Below are positions 11,644 to 22,639 of a stretch of 64,000 nt of DNA, in pieces. Position numbers and translations under genes: made by a program. The first letter of the stretch is position 1. Each line of letters begins with the position of its first letter. Source of the DNA: Chrysaora quinquecirrha (Eukaryota > Cnidaria > Scyphozoa > Semaeostomeae > Pelagiidae). The stretch lies in NCBI GenBank assembly GCA_014526335.1, contig JACTAT010000016.1, positions 5,259,172-5,323,171 on the forward strand, in the 5' to 3' direction. The notes beneath the pieces were generated by a model that saw only the letters and a list, made by a program, of their open reading frames with translations, had not been told where the DNA came from and did not search any database.

Positions 11644-12431
11644 GTGACAACAAGTTTTGTACAACTCAAAGGCAAAATTAAATGCAAACACAAAAGAAAA
11701 AATAAAGCAGCTGAATGCATGGCTTGTGGTAAAGAGCCAGAAACAACGGAATATTTTTGCCATTTAGAAATTCAGCATTCAGTTTTTTTTTGTGTTGGTT
11801 GTTTAATGTTTATGCCATCTTCAGAAACAATTAGACTTTCTGACTTCAAACATTTAAGGAACTTAAGGCCTGGCTAAACTAGGAGACATGTGATGTCGCC
11901 GTTGACATTACCTATGGATTGCCTATGGTTAGGCAATCCATAGTCCTAACAAAGTGTCATAGTCTTATCATCATACAAACTGTAAATACAGAAGCGAAAA
12001 CCATATTTAGTTTTTCAGTGAAATATTTTCCTATATTTTGTAAAAGCCTTCAAAATTTTCAGATTTTTGTTTGAGATTTTGGAAATTTCGCGGGAATTTA
12101 TTTTCGCGGATAAGCATATTTCGGGAATTTCTCTGGCTCCGTGTTCTCTACAGGTAAAATAAGAAACTCAAGAACGAAAGATGAAGGAAGGGGATGTTAG
12201 AGAACATTTCATAAAGTCACAATTTCCCTAAAAATTGAATGCAGAATTTTGTGACAAAATGTTTTCGCAGTTTTCCCCTACTGAATTGCCATTCAATGCA
12301 ATTTTTCAATATAGCCAAATGATGAAGCTAAATAGTTTCTTTTTAAAAGTTTGCCCCATTGGAGAAATGTCTGTTAAAGAAACACAAGTTTTGCTTGAAA
12401 CCAGTACTCTCTGCGTCAGGGAAGAAGGAAG
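11644..12431. other. Non-genic region
   Basis: No recognisable gene or strong repeat. Two short plus-strand open frames (11599-11877 and 12235-12453) lack any domain I recognise. Confidence 0.4.
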
Positions 12432-12958
12432 GATATTGATCGCATATCAATGAATATCACTAGACAGGTATCCATCTTGGCATTGACTTGGTTTTACCTT
12501 AGGGTTGGGTGGCGTTTAGAGCCTAGTCGGTTAATGGGTTTCAGGCAGCTTTGCAGCAGTGCTCTCTGTGTTGGGGCTAAAATAAATTATGGATATTTAT
12601 CGAAAATCAATTAATATTACTAGACCAGTATCCGTATTGACATTCAATCGCTTTTACCTGGGGGTTTGGTGCGTTTAGGCTTTGGTAGCAGTTTGGTTAA
12701 TGGGTTTCAGGCAGTTTTGCAGCAGTACCCTCTGCGTCAGGTCTGATGAAAGCCATTGATATTTATCGCAAATCAATTAATATCAGCAGACATGTATCCA
12801 TACTGGCATTCAATCGGTCTATTTTTGGTTAGGGGCGTTTAGGCTTTGGCAGCAGTTTGTTTAATGGGTTTCAGGCAACTTTTCAGCAGTACCCTCTGCG
12901 TCCGAGCTGATGAAAGCCATTGATATTTATCTCAATTTAATGAATATCACAAGACAGT
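12432..12958. repeat. ~160-165-bp tandem repeat, 3+ copies
   Basis: Copies begin at about 12432, 12592, 12757 and 12921 with a GATATTTATCGnAAATCAAT-like start. Each contains ATGGGTTTCAGGCA and CAGCAGTACCCTCTGCGTC. The last copy is partial. Confidence 0.75.
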
Positions 12959-13937
12959 TAAATAGATTGAAACTAGATTGAGAATTGCATAACACTGTTT
13001 GTCGACCTAGATTGGTTTCTACATCTCCTGATAGTATAAGTATCATTTGGAAAAAAAGCAATAATTTTTACGAACATCTTTGAATATATTGAATTGAATT
13101 AAAATATAATTAGAAAATGAAAAAGACAATACATCGCATGATTATGACTGACTTTATGTATATGGGAAGTGTAATTAATGTTATGCGATTCATATTGTTT
13201 ATTAAGATCATATAGTTCATTTTGCAGATATAGTTCATTTTGTTGATTTTGTTCATTTTGTTGATATTGTGTGTTGCAAATAGCCCCAATGGGACAAGCC
13301 TTGCAACAACCTTTGACCACACAGACAAGCCGCATCTCCCCGCATTTCATCCTTAAAGGGATAACCTTGCGGGTCAAGGTTGAAACACGTGCTTCACTCA
13401 TCATTTTTGTGCTAAAAATAAATAATAAGATATGTAAAAAATATTAACATATGTATTGGGAAAACGAAGAGTAAGGATCGCAACATCCATCTAGAAAACT
13501 TTTTACAATTAAAAGAACCGTAGAGGTATCTCACGGACCATCCATTTCCAGAGTTGTAAGCAACACAATATGAGACAAAATCTATCTAGATTTGATTGGT
13601 TGATCTGATCCTCCCACCTTTGTGTTCAGCTAAGACGTATACCCAAGACCGGTTTTTGATGTTTTCTCGTTTCCTGTTTGACAGTACCCCGCCCTACATT
13701 TCCGTGACCAATCAGAAGTTCTTAAGTTATAATTATTTTGTCCTATTAATCCACTTCACTTCCTTTACTTGATTGATCCAATCATTCACTTCCTTAACTC
13801 GTCGCGCAAAGCATGATGGGAGAAGATATAAATATTAGACTCCAGGGGACGTGGCTCACCAGAAGCACTTCTTTCCCCAAGCAGACTACAATGGTATACT
13901 CCGAGCAAAATGTGTCTTATGTCAGGTTCCAACCCCC
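12959..13937. other. Non-genic region
   Basis: No domain-bearing frame. There is a local TTCATTTTG-type repetition at about 13215-13265, whose reverse complement gives the low-complexity NKMNKINKMN-like open frame. It is not a gene. Confidence 0.45.
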
Positions 13938-13941
13938 CTAA

Positions 13942-14778
13942 CCCTATCTGGACCGGGGGGGGGGGCTAAAATAGCCCCCCTCCTACATTTCTTTACACAA
14001 CTCAAAATGCACGAAAGAAAGGTGTTTGAATGTTCTTGAAATTATCTGCGGACCTTGTGATGTTGTAGTTTCCATGGTAACTAATGAACCATCACCATAG
14101 CAACCATGTTGAAAATTGTCACTATAGGACCAACGAAGTTCAGTCTAATTTCTTTGATGAAATTGATATCTTCATGAAACTTGGGCAATGGTAAACCAAT
14201 ATCAGATGACACCAGATAATAAACACTGTTTTTGTGAAATGCATTTGGATTCTATTTTTAGAATATTGCTGATATCAGCATTATTTATCATTTCTGACGC
14301 TCTAATGATGTAAATTAAATTTGTCGTCACAAATATCAGTGTATTGGTGACTTAGTTATACTTTTCCATCAGACGCTACTTCAAAAAACCCATATGAACA
14401 AAAATAATGACAGTTTCCTACTGCGCATGCGCAGTATTTCTACAGAAAAATAGGAAATTTTTCAAAAATGTAGCAAAATGTGTTTAGGTGTGATTAAAAC
14501 AGTCAAAATGGGTTTTCCAATTGTTTAGTAGTGATTATCAGTCAAATAATTCAAGGTAAAGGTAGAAATGGCAAAAAGTGAAAAAGTGATTATTACGTCA
14601 TTATGACGTCATAATGCATTGGATATCAACAAAACCTTGCAGTTCCAAATAATATGAGTACAATGATATTTTGGCCAAATTTCATCTTTCTCGCTCTTAC
14701 CAGATGCGAGATATAAGGGGGGCAAATTTAGCCCCCCTCCGGTCTGAGGATGCTCAAAAAAGCCCGGTCCAGATAGGG
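13942..14778. mobile_element. 837-bp TIR element flanked by CTAA
   Basis: Both ends read inward as CCCTATCTGGACCGGG. The flanking direct repeat CTAA (13938-13941 and 14779-14782) looks like a 4-bp target-site duplication, although a 3-bp TAA plus a shared base cannot be excluded. The interior is non-coding with TGACGTCA-type palindromes near 14600. The superfamily is not assigned. Confidence 0.65.
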
Positions 14779-15297
14779 CTAATGGGACTGAAATACTAAC
14801 GGCAGCAAAAATTAGAGAAAGTATCAATGATTCAGCGAAATTGCGCTTTCCTGCCCTTTTTAGGACTTGAAACTTTGCCAAATGCTGCTCCCCGTGGAAA
14901 TGCGTGACGCAGTTGGCAACTTTTCAACGATGTGTGTGTGCACAAGATAGACAATTTTAAGAGGCCCATACTCTTCTAGTAGACATTTACATAATAAGCA
15001 ACATGCAAATCCCATAACATAACATCTAACTGAAAATTACACGCATCACAAACATTTGAATTTCAACCGAGTTTATCACAAAAAAATAACAACTGGACCT
15101 TTGTCCTGAAATCGTAGACAACTTACTATTTACTTGTGACCAACGAATAACGTTTTGCATTAGTTGTTAAAATCGGAAAAAGTCAATAAATTTCGTTTAA
15201 TTAAAAAGCAACGTTAAAACTCACCTCTACTTTCTTTGATTTTAAGTATCAAATTAAATGATCTTTTCCTGCGTGACGTCTCAAGCTTTCTTGGTGA

Positions 15298-17667
15298 TAT
15301 TTTCGGACCACCGTCATCAACTCGCAACTAACAATAGAGTCGACTGACGATTGGACTGACGTCGAGCAAATTGATACAACTATCAATGAAGAAAATTCTC
15401 AAGATGTACAAAAAACAAGCACTCAACGAGCAAAGCGTTTTAGAGAGAGAAATCCTGACCGTGCAAAACAAATTGATATGAAAACAGTAAAACACTTCCG
15501 AGAACAACATCCTCATCGAATAAAACAAATTGGTAACGCAAAAACAAAGCGCTGTAGACAAAATCATCCTGAGCGTACAAAAGAAATCGATACCGCGAAA
15601 ATACAACGCTTTAGAGTAAATCGTCCTGACCGTACCAAAGAAATCGATAACGCGAAAATACAACGCTTTAGAGTAAATCGTCCTGACCGTACCAAAGAAG
15701 TCGATAACGCGAAAACACAACGCTTTAGAGTAAATCGTCCTGACCGTACCAAAGAAGTCGATAACGCGAAAATACAACGCTTTAGAGTAAATCGTCCTGA
15801 CCGTACCAAAGAAATCGATAACGCGAAAATACAACGCTTTAGAGTAAATCGTCCTGACCGTACCAAAGAAGTCGATAACGCGAAAATACAACGCTTTAGA
15901 GTAAATCGTCCTGACCGTACCAAAGAAGTCGATAACGCGAAAATACAACGCTTTAGAGTAAATCGTCCTGACCGTACCAAAGAAGTCGATAACAAAAAAA
16001 TACAACGCTTTAGAGTAAATCGTCCTGACCGTACCAAAGAAGTCGATAACGCGAAAATACAACGCTTTAGAGTAAATCGTCCTGACCGTACCAAAGAAGT
16101 CGATAACGCGAAAATACAACGCTTTAGAGTAAATCGTCCTGACCGTACCAAAGAAGTCGATAACAAAAAAATACAACGCTTTAGAGTAAATCGTCCTGAC
16201 CGTACCAAAGAAATCGATACCGCGAAAATACAACGCTTTAGAGTAAATCGTCCTGACCGTACCAAAGAAGTCGATAACAAAAAAATACAACGCTTTAGAG
16301 TAAATCGTCCTGACCGTACCAAAGAAATCGATACCGCGAAAATACAACGCTTTAGAGTAAATCGTCCTGACCGTACCAAAGAAGTCGATAACAAAAAAAT
16401 ACAACGCTTTAGAGTAAATCGTCCTGACCGTACCAAAGAAATCGATACCGCGAAAATACAACGCTTTAGAGTAAATCGTCCTGACCGTACCAAAGAAGTC
16501 GATAACAAAAAAATACAACGCTTTAGAGTAAATCGTCCTGACCGTATCAAAGAAGTCGATAACGCGAAAACACAACGCTTTAGAGTAAATCGTCCTGACC
16601 GTACCAAAGAAGTCGATAACGCGAAAATACAACGCTTTAGAGTAAATCGTCCTGACCGTACCAAAGAAGTCGATAACAAAAAAATACAACGCTTTAGAGT
16701 AAATCGTCCTGACCGTACCAAAGAAATCGATACCGCGAAAATACAACGCTTTAGAGTAAATCGTCCTGACCGTACCAAAGAAGTCGATAACAAAAAAATA
16801 CAACGCTTTAGAGTAAATCGTCCTGACCGTACCAAAGAAATCGATACCGCGAAAATACAACGCTTTAGAGTAAATCGTGCTGACCGTACCAAAGAAGTCG
16901 ATAACGCGAAAATACAACGCTTTAGAGTAAATCGTCCTGACCGTACCAAAGAAGTCGATAACGCGAAAATACAACGCTTTAGAGTAAATCGTCCTGACCG
17001 TACCAAAGAAGTCGATAACGCGAAAATACAACGCTTTAGAGTAAATCGTCCTGACCGTACCAAAGAAATCGATACCGCGAAAATACAACGCTTTAGAGTA
17101 AATCGTCCTGACCGTACCAAAGAAATCGATAACGCGAAAATACAACGCTTTAGAGTAAATCGTCCTGACCGTACCAAAGAAGTCGATAACGCGAAAATAC
17201 AACGCTTTAGAGTAAATCGTCCTGACCGTACCAAAGAAGTCGATAACGCGAAAATACAACGCTTTAGAGTAAATCGTCCTGACCGTACCAAAGAAGTCGA
17301 TAACGCGAAAATACAACGCTTTAGAGTAAATCGTCCTGACCGTACCAAAGAAGTCGATAACGCGAAAATACAACGCTTTAGAGAAAATCATCCTGAGCGT
17401 ACCAAAGAAATCGATAACAAAAAAATACAACATTTTAAACAAAAGCATCCGGATAGAATGAAAGAAATCGATAACGCTAAAACAAAACGATACAGATATA
17501 AACATGCTGAGCAATTAAAAGAAATAAGTGCAACAGATACCGTCAAACCTAAGTCAGCATATGAAACAAACATATGCGTTGTAATAAAAAAGTTTCATGA
17601 AGATATACTGATGGACAAGAATTCATATGTACATGCTGTGATCAACTTTTGTATAGATCATCAGTAG
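15298..17667 (+). CDS. Helitron N-terminal basic repeat region
   Basis: The frame is open from 15298, after a TGA, to the stop at 17667. The first in-frame ATG is 15478, but related RFRERNPDRAKQID matter already occurs upstream, so the true start is probably earlier or in another exon. The protein is almost wholly a 19-residue Arg/Lys-rich repeat (AKIQRFRVNRPDRTKEVDN). Near 17620 a one-base frame change leads into a Cys-rich stretch (ICTCCDQLLYRSSVVQC) that Helitron proteins carry before the DUF6570 block. So this is the N-terminus of the Helitron polyprotein and not a separate host gene. The repeat may bind nucleic acid given its charge; that is inference. Confidence 0.65.
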   Translation, partial: YFRTTVINSQLTIESTDDWTDVEQIDTTINEENSQDVQKTSTQRAKRFRERNPDRAKQIDMKTVKHFREQHPHRIKQIGNAKTKRCRQNHPERTKEIDTAKIQRFRVNRPDRTKEIDNAKIQRFRVNRPDRTKEVDNAKTQRFRVNRPDRTKEVDNAKIQRFRVNRPDRTKEIDNAKIQRFRVNRPDRTKEVDNAKIQRFRVNRPDRTKEVDNAKIQRFRVNRPDRTKEVDNKKIQRFRVNRPDRTKEVDNAKIQRFRVNRPDRTKEVDNAKIQRFRVNRPDRTKEVDNKKIQRFRVNRPDRTKEIDTAKIQRFRVNRPDRTKEVDNKKIQRFRVNRPDRTKEIDTAKIQRFRVNRPDRTKEVDNKKIQRFRVNRPDRTKEIDTAKIQRFRVNRPDRTKEVDNKKIQRFRVNRPDRIKEVDNAKTQRFRVNRPDRTKEVDNAKIQRFRVNRPDRTKEVDNKKIQRFRVNRPDRTKEIDTAKIQRFRVNRPDRTKEVDNKKIQRFRVNRPDRTKEIDTAKIQRFRVNRADRTKEVDNAKIQRFRVNRPDRTKEVDNAKIQRFRVNRPDRTKEVDNAKIQRFRVNRPDRTKEIDTAKIQRFRVNRPDRTKEIDNAKIQRFRVNRPDRTKEVDNAKIQRFRVNRPDRTKEVDNAKIQRFRVNRPDRTKEVDNAKIQRFRVNRPDRTKEVDNAKIQRFRENHPERTKEIDNKKIQHFKQKHPDRMKEIDNAKTKRYRYKHAEQLKEISATDTVKPKSAYETNICVVIKKFHEDILMDKNSYVHAVINFCIDHQ
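15594..17390 (+). repeat. 57-bp coding minisatellite, ~31 units, with higher-order dimers
   Basis: A 57-bp unit (GTCGATAACGCGAAAATACA... to ...CGTACCAAAGAA) is repeated about 31 times with almost no drift. Variants differ mainly at the Val/Ile-Asp-Asn/Thr-Ala/Lys-Lys positions. VDNKK and IDTAK units alternate as 114-bp dimers at about 16162-16500 and again at about 16670-16860, a higher-order pattern left by unequal exchange. Because 57 is divisible by 3 and the unit lacks stops on both strands, long but spurious antisense frames appear. Confidence 0.95.
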
Positions 17668-20023
17668 TCCAATGTGAACGAAGTTCTTATTGTAGTGAAA
17701 TAATCCCATTAGAACTATTGATCACTGATGTCAAAAGTAAGAACGATAAACAGTAAATTTGTAAAACATGTCACAATAACTTGAAGGATAATAAAAATCC
17801 AACTTGCTCAAAAGCAAACAAAATGTGTTTCCCTGAAAAATCTGATTTGCTTAACTTAACTGCACTTGAAGAGCGTTTAATTGCATGTCGTTTAATTGCA
17901 TGTGTTTCCCTGAAAAATCTGATTTGCTTAACTTAACTGCACTTGAAGAGCGTTTAATTGCATGTCGCATTCCTTTCATGCAAATACGTGAATTACCGAG
18001 AGGCAAGCAACTTAGCATTCATGGTAGTGTAGTAAATGTCCCAGCTGATGTTAACAAAACAGTTAGTTTAATACCACGATCTCTAAGTGAATCATAAACA
18101 ATTGCAATAAAGCTGAAAAGATCAAAAGCTTACAAGGGTCATTATATGTTTCAAACAATACGACCGTTGCGAGTAATGTTAGCTGCTAACTATCTGACTG
18201 AAACTAGTGAATTATATAAAGCAGAAGGAATATCAGTTTCTAATACATGGCTTGATTCTCTTCGTCAGTCTCATGATATGAATAACGCCACAAATGATGA
18301 CTTATCAAACCTAATTTCTTGGGATGATGAAAGCAATGCAGACTATTTAAACAGCTTAAATGAAGGGGATACAAATAATTTTACTCTAATTAACGACCCA
18401 GTTGTTCAAAACGATTATTGTCACAGCAATGATGAACAAATTGACAATGATAGTGATGGTGATTGGAATGAAATGGATGAACAACCTACCGGTACATTAG
18501 ATACTTTATTACAACCGGCTGATGCAACTGAATTTGCTAATAAAATATTTGTATTTGCTCCAGGTGGAGGAAATAGACCGCTTGGACTATTTTCTGACAA
18601 AGATTCTGAATATCTCTCATTCCCAACAATTTTTTGTGGTAAACGTAGATGTGACAATGATTCACGATTAACACCTGCTCATTATAGCGATATTTGCAAA
18701 TGGGAACTAAGATGCCTAGATCGTAGAGTTGCAGAATCAGTTCCTAATATATTCTACAAATTGAAATGATTTCAAATCTGACTGACTGCAAAAGATTTCA
18801 AATCTGAGGAGTCTATTCAGAACATTATACATTTTGATGAAGGTTTCCGAGTTTTCAGAAATCTCAGAGGGTCACCACCATATTTTGAAAGAAGCAAAAA
18901 AGAACTGTTTGCTATGATTCGACAGCTAGGACATCCAACATGGTTTTGCTCTTTCTCAGCAGCTGAAAATAAATGGACACATTTACTTGCTATACTTGGT
19001 AGATTAATCGATAAAAATGACTATACAAATGATGAAATACAAAATATGACGTGGCAAAAGAAATCTGAACTTATTCAAAAAGACCCAGTATCTTGCGCTC
19101 GTCATTTTGATCACATGGTACAGCTCTTTATCCATAACGTACTAAAAAGTACAGCAAATCCAATTGGTGAAATTATCGATTTCTTCTATCGAATCGAATT
19201 CCAGCACCGAGGATCACCACATTTTCATGCACTTTTCTGGATACGAAATGCACCAAAATACAAAGATACTTCGTATGATGAAGTGATAGCTTTCATTGAT
19301 AAATATCTCAGCTGTGATATAGCGACTGATACTGAACTTACTGAAATTGTCTCCTACCAGATGCATAGACACGCAAAAACATGTAGAAAAAAGCATGAAA
19401 AAATTTGTAGATTTAATTTCCCACAACCACCAATGCCACGTACAATGATACTTTAACCTCTCGATGAGAATATTGATTCTACATACTTAGAAATGATACA
19501 AAATAACTTAAAGAAAATAAATAACCAGCTAGATCAAATGAAACTTGGGGAAGATATCACATTTGATGAATTTTTGCAAAGAATTGGCATGTCTTTCGAG
19601 TACTATGTTGAAGCTATTAGATTGAAAGTAAAAAGACCAACAATATTTCTAAAAAGATGCCCATCTTCTATTAGAGTCAACAATTACAACAAGCATTTGT
19701 TGAATGCCTGGAGAGCTAACATGGACATTCAATTCATTCTTGATCCATATGCATATGCTGTATATATCTTATCATACATTATGAAAGGACAACGCGGTAT
19801 GAGCAAATTACTCGAAAAAGCCTGCAAAGAAGCAAAATCTGGCAACAAGAGCATAAAAGATCAAATTAGACATATTGTTAACAAATTTCTTAATGCAGTT
19901 GAAATCAGCGCACAAGAAGCTATATATTTAGTACTTCAAATGCCTTTACGAAGAGCTTCGCGTGAATTTCAATTTATTAATACTTCCACTATTGACCACA
20001 GAGCTTTCTTAGTAAGAAAATAA
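17625..20023 (+). pseudogene. Helitron Cys-rich, DUF6570-like and Rep (HUH) region, broken
   Basis: After the Cys-rich segment comes LTALEERLIACRIPFMQIRE and QLSIHGSVVNVPADVN, typical of the block before the Rep domain. The Rep part follows with DEGFRVFRNLRGSPPYFE, GHPTWFCSFSAAENKWTHLL and the HUH-type motif HRGSPHFHALFW (about 19207-19243). Then comes DPYAYAVYILSYIMKG, the tyrosine-bearing region (about 19742-19790). In-frame stops occur near 17755, 18095, 18767, 18779 and 19454, and a 77-bp-offset duplication breaks the frame at 17824-17967. The frame ends at 20023, at the edge of the ribozyme/palindrome insert. The original protein would nick and join single strands for rolling-circle transposition. 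Confidence 0.8.
17824..17967 (+). repeat. Short tandem duplication inside the Helitron
   Basis: The 67 bp starting TGTGTTTCCCTGAAAAATC at 17824 recur at 17901. The offset is 77 bp and is not a multiple of three, so the duplication shifts the frame. The junction is itself a small duplication of TTTAATTGCATGTCG, suggesting replication slippage. Confidence 0.9.
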
Positions 20024-20027
20024 TAAT

Positions 20028-20077
20028 GACAGACGCGTTTCGCTCTTATTGGAGCTCATCAGTGACATGTGTAAAAA
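20028..20077 (-). ncRNA. Hammerhead-ribozyme-like motif (type I, Penelope/retrozyme style)
   Basis: On the minus strand the core reads CTGATGAG, then a stem II hairpin (GCTC-CAATAA-GAGC, with the first G from the core), then CGAAA. A minimal stem III (A-U and C-G around GC) leads to the GUC cleavage triplet in CGCGTC. The flanks ATGTCA before the core and TGTCAT after the cleavage site can pair as stem I in five of six positions with one U-U mismatch. Known hammerheads in Penelope-like elements and metazoan retrozymes share the very short stem III. Activity is inferred from the fold only. Confidence 0.65.
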
Positions 20078-20184
20078 TCGAACCGGGGTTTATTGCGTGA
20101 GAAGCACAAGTGCTAATCACATGATCACCGGAGCTGGGCTGATTGGTGAGTAACTGCGCGAGTTTTAGACTCGTATCACACTCA

Positions 20185-20395
20185 TATGTAAGGTTGGTAC
20201 CTGGCCTAAGGTACCGAAACGCATGCAGTTAGGCTCATATCGCATGAGCACAAATTCGTATTCGGCCTATATGAATAATTTCACCAGCCGCCCCATTCTC
20301 AAATGCCATATAGGCCGAATACGAATTTGTGCTCATGCGATATGAGCCTAACTGCATGCGTTTCGGTACCTTAGGCCAGGTACCAACCTTACATA
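20185..20395. repeat. Perfect inverted repeat, 89-bp arms, 33-bp loop
   Basis: Arm 20185-20273 is the exact reverse complement of arm 20307-20395; I compared them base by base and found no mismatch. The spacer is 20274-20306. The palindrome lies next to the ribozyme-like motif, in the insert that separates the Helitron Rep from the helicase remnant. Perfect identity implies recent formation, such as templated inverted duplication during break repair or a foldback element, or an assembly artefact. Confidence 0.95.
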
Positions 20396-20405
20396 GAAAT
20401 ATGAT

Positions 20406-21596
20406 TTGACAACGAATATTGCTGTAAACCATTGTATGACTAATGGTGTAGAATGTAGTATCAAAGCATTTGATTACCATGATCCACCATCCACCAGACC
20501 GAAGGTAATATGGGTATTATTTGATGATGAACAAATTGGCAAGAATCGTCGAACAGAAAACCAATATCTTTATCATGAGCAAATTGACAAGACCTGGACA
20601 CCTATTCTTGAAATTTCTAGACATTTCAACAATTCCAACAGAGCACAAGTATACGTGTTGAGAAAGCAATTCCCATTGAGACCAGCAGCAGCAAAAACAA
20701 TTCATCGTTGCCAAGGTGACACAATAAAACAACTGTGGTTGATTTTCCCTCTTCAACAAGAGAACATGCGCATTACGTTGGCCTAAGTAGAGTCACAAAA
20801 TTGGCAACTTATACAGCAGAAAATAGCAGCCAGTCAGAAAGTAAAAAATGAAATGCGAAGATTGAGAACTGATGCAAAAATACAAATCTGCCTTAATTCT
20901 CTCTATGAAAAAACATTAAAAGATACTTTAAAAATCATTTTCCACAATGTACGCTCTCTTCATATGCACATAAAAGATATAGCTGCAGATTACAATTTCA
21001 AAACTGCTGATATCTTAGCATTTGTTGAAGCTGCACTTATTCCTAATGATTCCTCTAATGAATATGCATTAGATAACTTTGACTTGTATAGAAATGATTT
21101 CATATCTGAAAATATTCGCAGACCACCTTATGGAACAGCTCTTTATTTGCGAAGAAATATTAACTGCATAACATTTCCTTTTAATGCGAGCTGTTTTAAT
21201 GTTGAAATCACAATCACCACAATTCAAAAATCTCTTATCAATATACATATTATTGCAATATATCGCTCACCTCTTCGCACAACATTAGCTGACCTTTTGC
21301 AAGCGCTTGATCATTTGCATGAGATATATTTGAATCAACAGCTTGCTGATCCTATTATCATTCTCGGAGAATTCAATGTCGACTTATCGAACGAATCTTT
21401 GGAAAATCGTCAGTTAACGGCAAACATAATACAAGATAAAGGTTATACCCAATTGATCACACAATACACTACAGACTACAGGAGCCAAATTGATCACATA
21501 TACACCAATTTTCCTTACTTGGTCACATGCTCAGGAGTCCTAGAATCATATTATAGCGATCACAAGCCTCTGTTCACTTGCATCAAAAATCAATAA
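20406..21596 (+). pseudogene. Helitron helicase C-terminus and EEP endonuclease
   Basis: The 5' part keeps the C-terminal helicase block (VLRKQFPLRPAAAKTIHRCQ, about 20658-20717). HYVGLSRVT, a motif VI-type segment, is recoverable in another frame near 20770. Most helicase motifs, including Walker A/B, are missing, so about 1-2 kb of coding sequence has been lost relative to full Helitrons. From about 20920 an exonuclease-endonuclease-phosphatase domain follows: IIFHNVRSLHMHI, then LAFVEA where a catalytic Glu is expected (ITET in relatives), IAIYRSP, LGEFNVDL (Asp-Asn pair with Gly-Glu in place of Gly-Asp) and a terminal YYSDHKPL with the catalytic Asp-His. The endonuclease frame is intact to its stop at 21596. 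Confidence 0.75.
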
Positions 21597-22639
21597 ATAA
21601 ATGGTACAAAATATACCATATGGTACAACTGAAGTTCTTTGATGCTAATAATGCAAAATCATAATTAATACTTGAAGACCATTCAAATCCAAAATATTTC
21701 TTTTGACTAACTGCGCAGAAAATGATACACTGATCATTCTATACATTCTACAACATGATACAACCATGATACAACTATTGACTATGATACAACTATTCGT
21801 CACTTATCAACTTACTCATGTGAGGAACTAATGTAAATCGTACATAAAAATTCAAAATATCTAAAAAAATACTAAGAAGAAATGGTCATTATTTGGCGAG
21901 ACGAAATCCGTCAAATCATGGAAATTGTAATAATTCGCAAGGTAATTCACTTTTGCTCCCATAATTCGACTTTCCCAAGTCGTCTTTTATAAAACGAAAA
22001 CACTTTCGTTTTATAAAATATGACTTGGCCAAGTCCATCCGTCAATTTATATCTCATATTTTTTTCTTATTCATTGAATATGTAAAAATTTTGCTTTTAA
22101 GTTTTTTTCTTTAACTTGATAAATAATTTTTTTTCAGTTTTCCAGGGTTTCCATAAAGACAATAGTAAAACCCGTAAAACTGGGAATTGGAGATATCACC
22201 AACGTATTTTCTTCCGATCAGTCCTTAGTGAATCATTGACGTACCAAGGAGAATCATTTTCATTAGCAACACCAGTGTCTAGAGCCAAGCATGGCGAATG
22301 ACGTTTACAAATTGTAATATTGAAACTCTTACGAAAAAATAGCTCCATAATCAAAATGCAGCATAAAATTTTACTCGCACTCAAAGTTCAAGAGTAAAGA
22401 CCAAAACATTATGACAAATATTGCAACGTCGCTGTACCAAAGTGCACATCAACTATTCATCGATGTTTACATTCCTCAGATAGCCAGGTTACGCGTACAT
22501 CCCTGTTGTAAACAGGTGGAAGCCAAGCAATAAATTAGCTGAAAACAGAAGCAACGAATTCAATCATATCCAAGTTACTGTTTTTATCACAATCATGTTT
22601 TGACTACTACACTGTATCTGAATCAGCAAATTGTGGTGA
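21597..22639. other. Non-genic region with one small hairpin
   Basis: No gene is seen. At 21985-22018 there are 15-bp perfect arms (TTTTATAAAACGAAA) around a 4-base loop, flanked by CAAGTC/GACTTG words that extend the symmetry loosely. Function unknown. Confidence 0.5.

Larger units (their letters stand above)
15298..21596 (+). mobile_element. Degenerate Helitron with C-terminal endonuclease
   Basis: One long coding unit can be followed in a consistent domain order: a repeat-rich basic N-terminus, a Cys-rich region, a DUF6570-like block, a helitron-like Rep (HUH) domain, a Rep tyrosine region, the C-terminal end of a Pif1-family helicase and an exonuclease-endonuclease-phosphatase domain. 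That order is known for animal Helitrons, including Helentron-like ones with endonuclease. Several nonsense codons, frameshifts, a 77-bp-offset duplication and a large helicase deletion/insertion make it non-autonomous. Element ends (5' TC, 3' hairpin-CTRR or Helentron-type termini) were not identified, so the given limits are only those of the coding matches. Confidence 0.8.

Noticed and set aside
15594..17390. CRISPR-like array
   Set aside because: The units are contiguous coding repeats with no unique spacers, in a eukaryotic transposon.
15328..17514. Long minus-strand open frames (728 and 594 codons) across the 57-bp repeat
   Set aside because: They arise because the repeat length is divisible by three and the unit has no antisense stops. 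The plus-strand frame continues into Helitron domains, so it is the coding strand.
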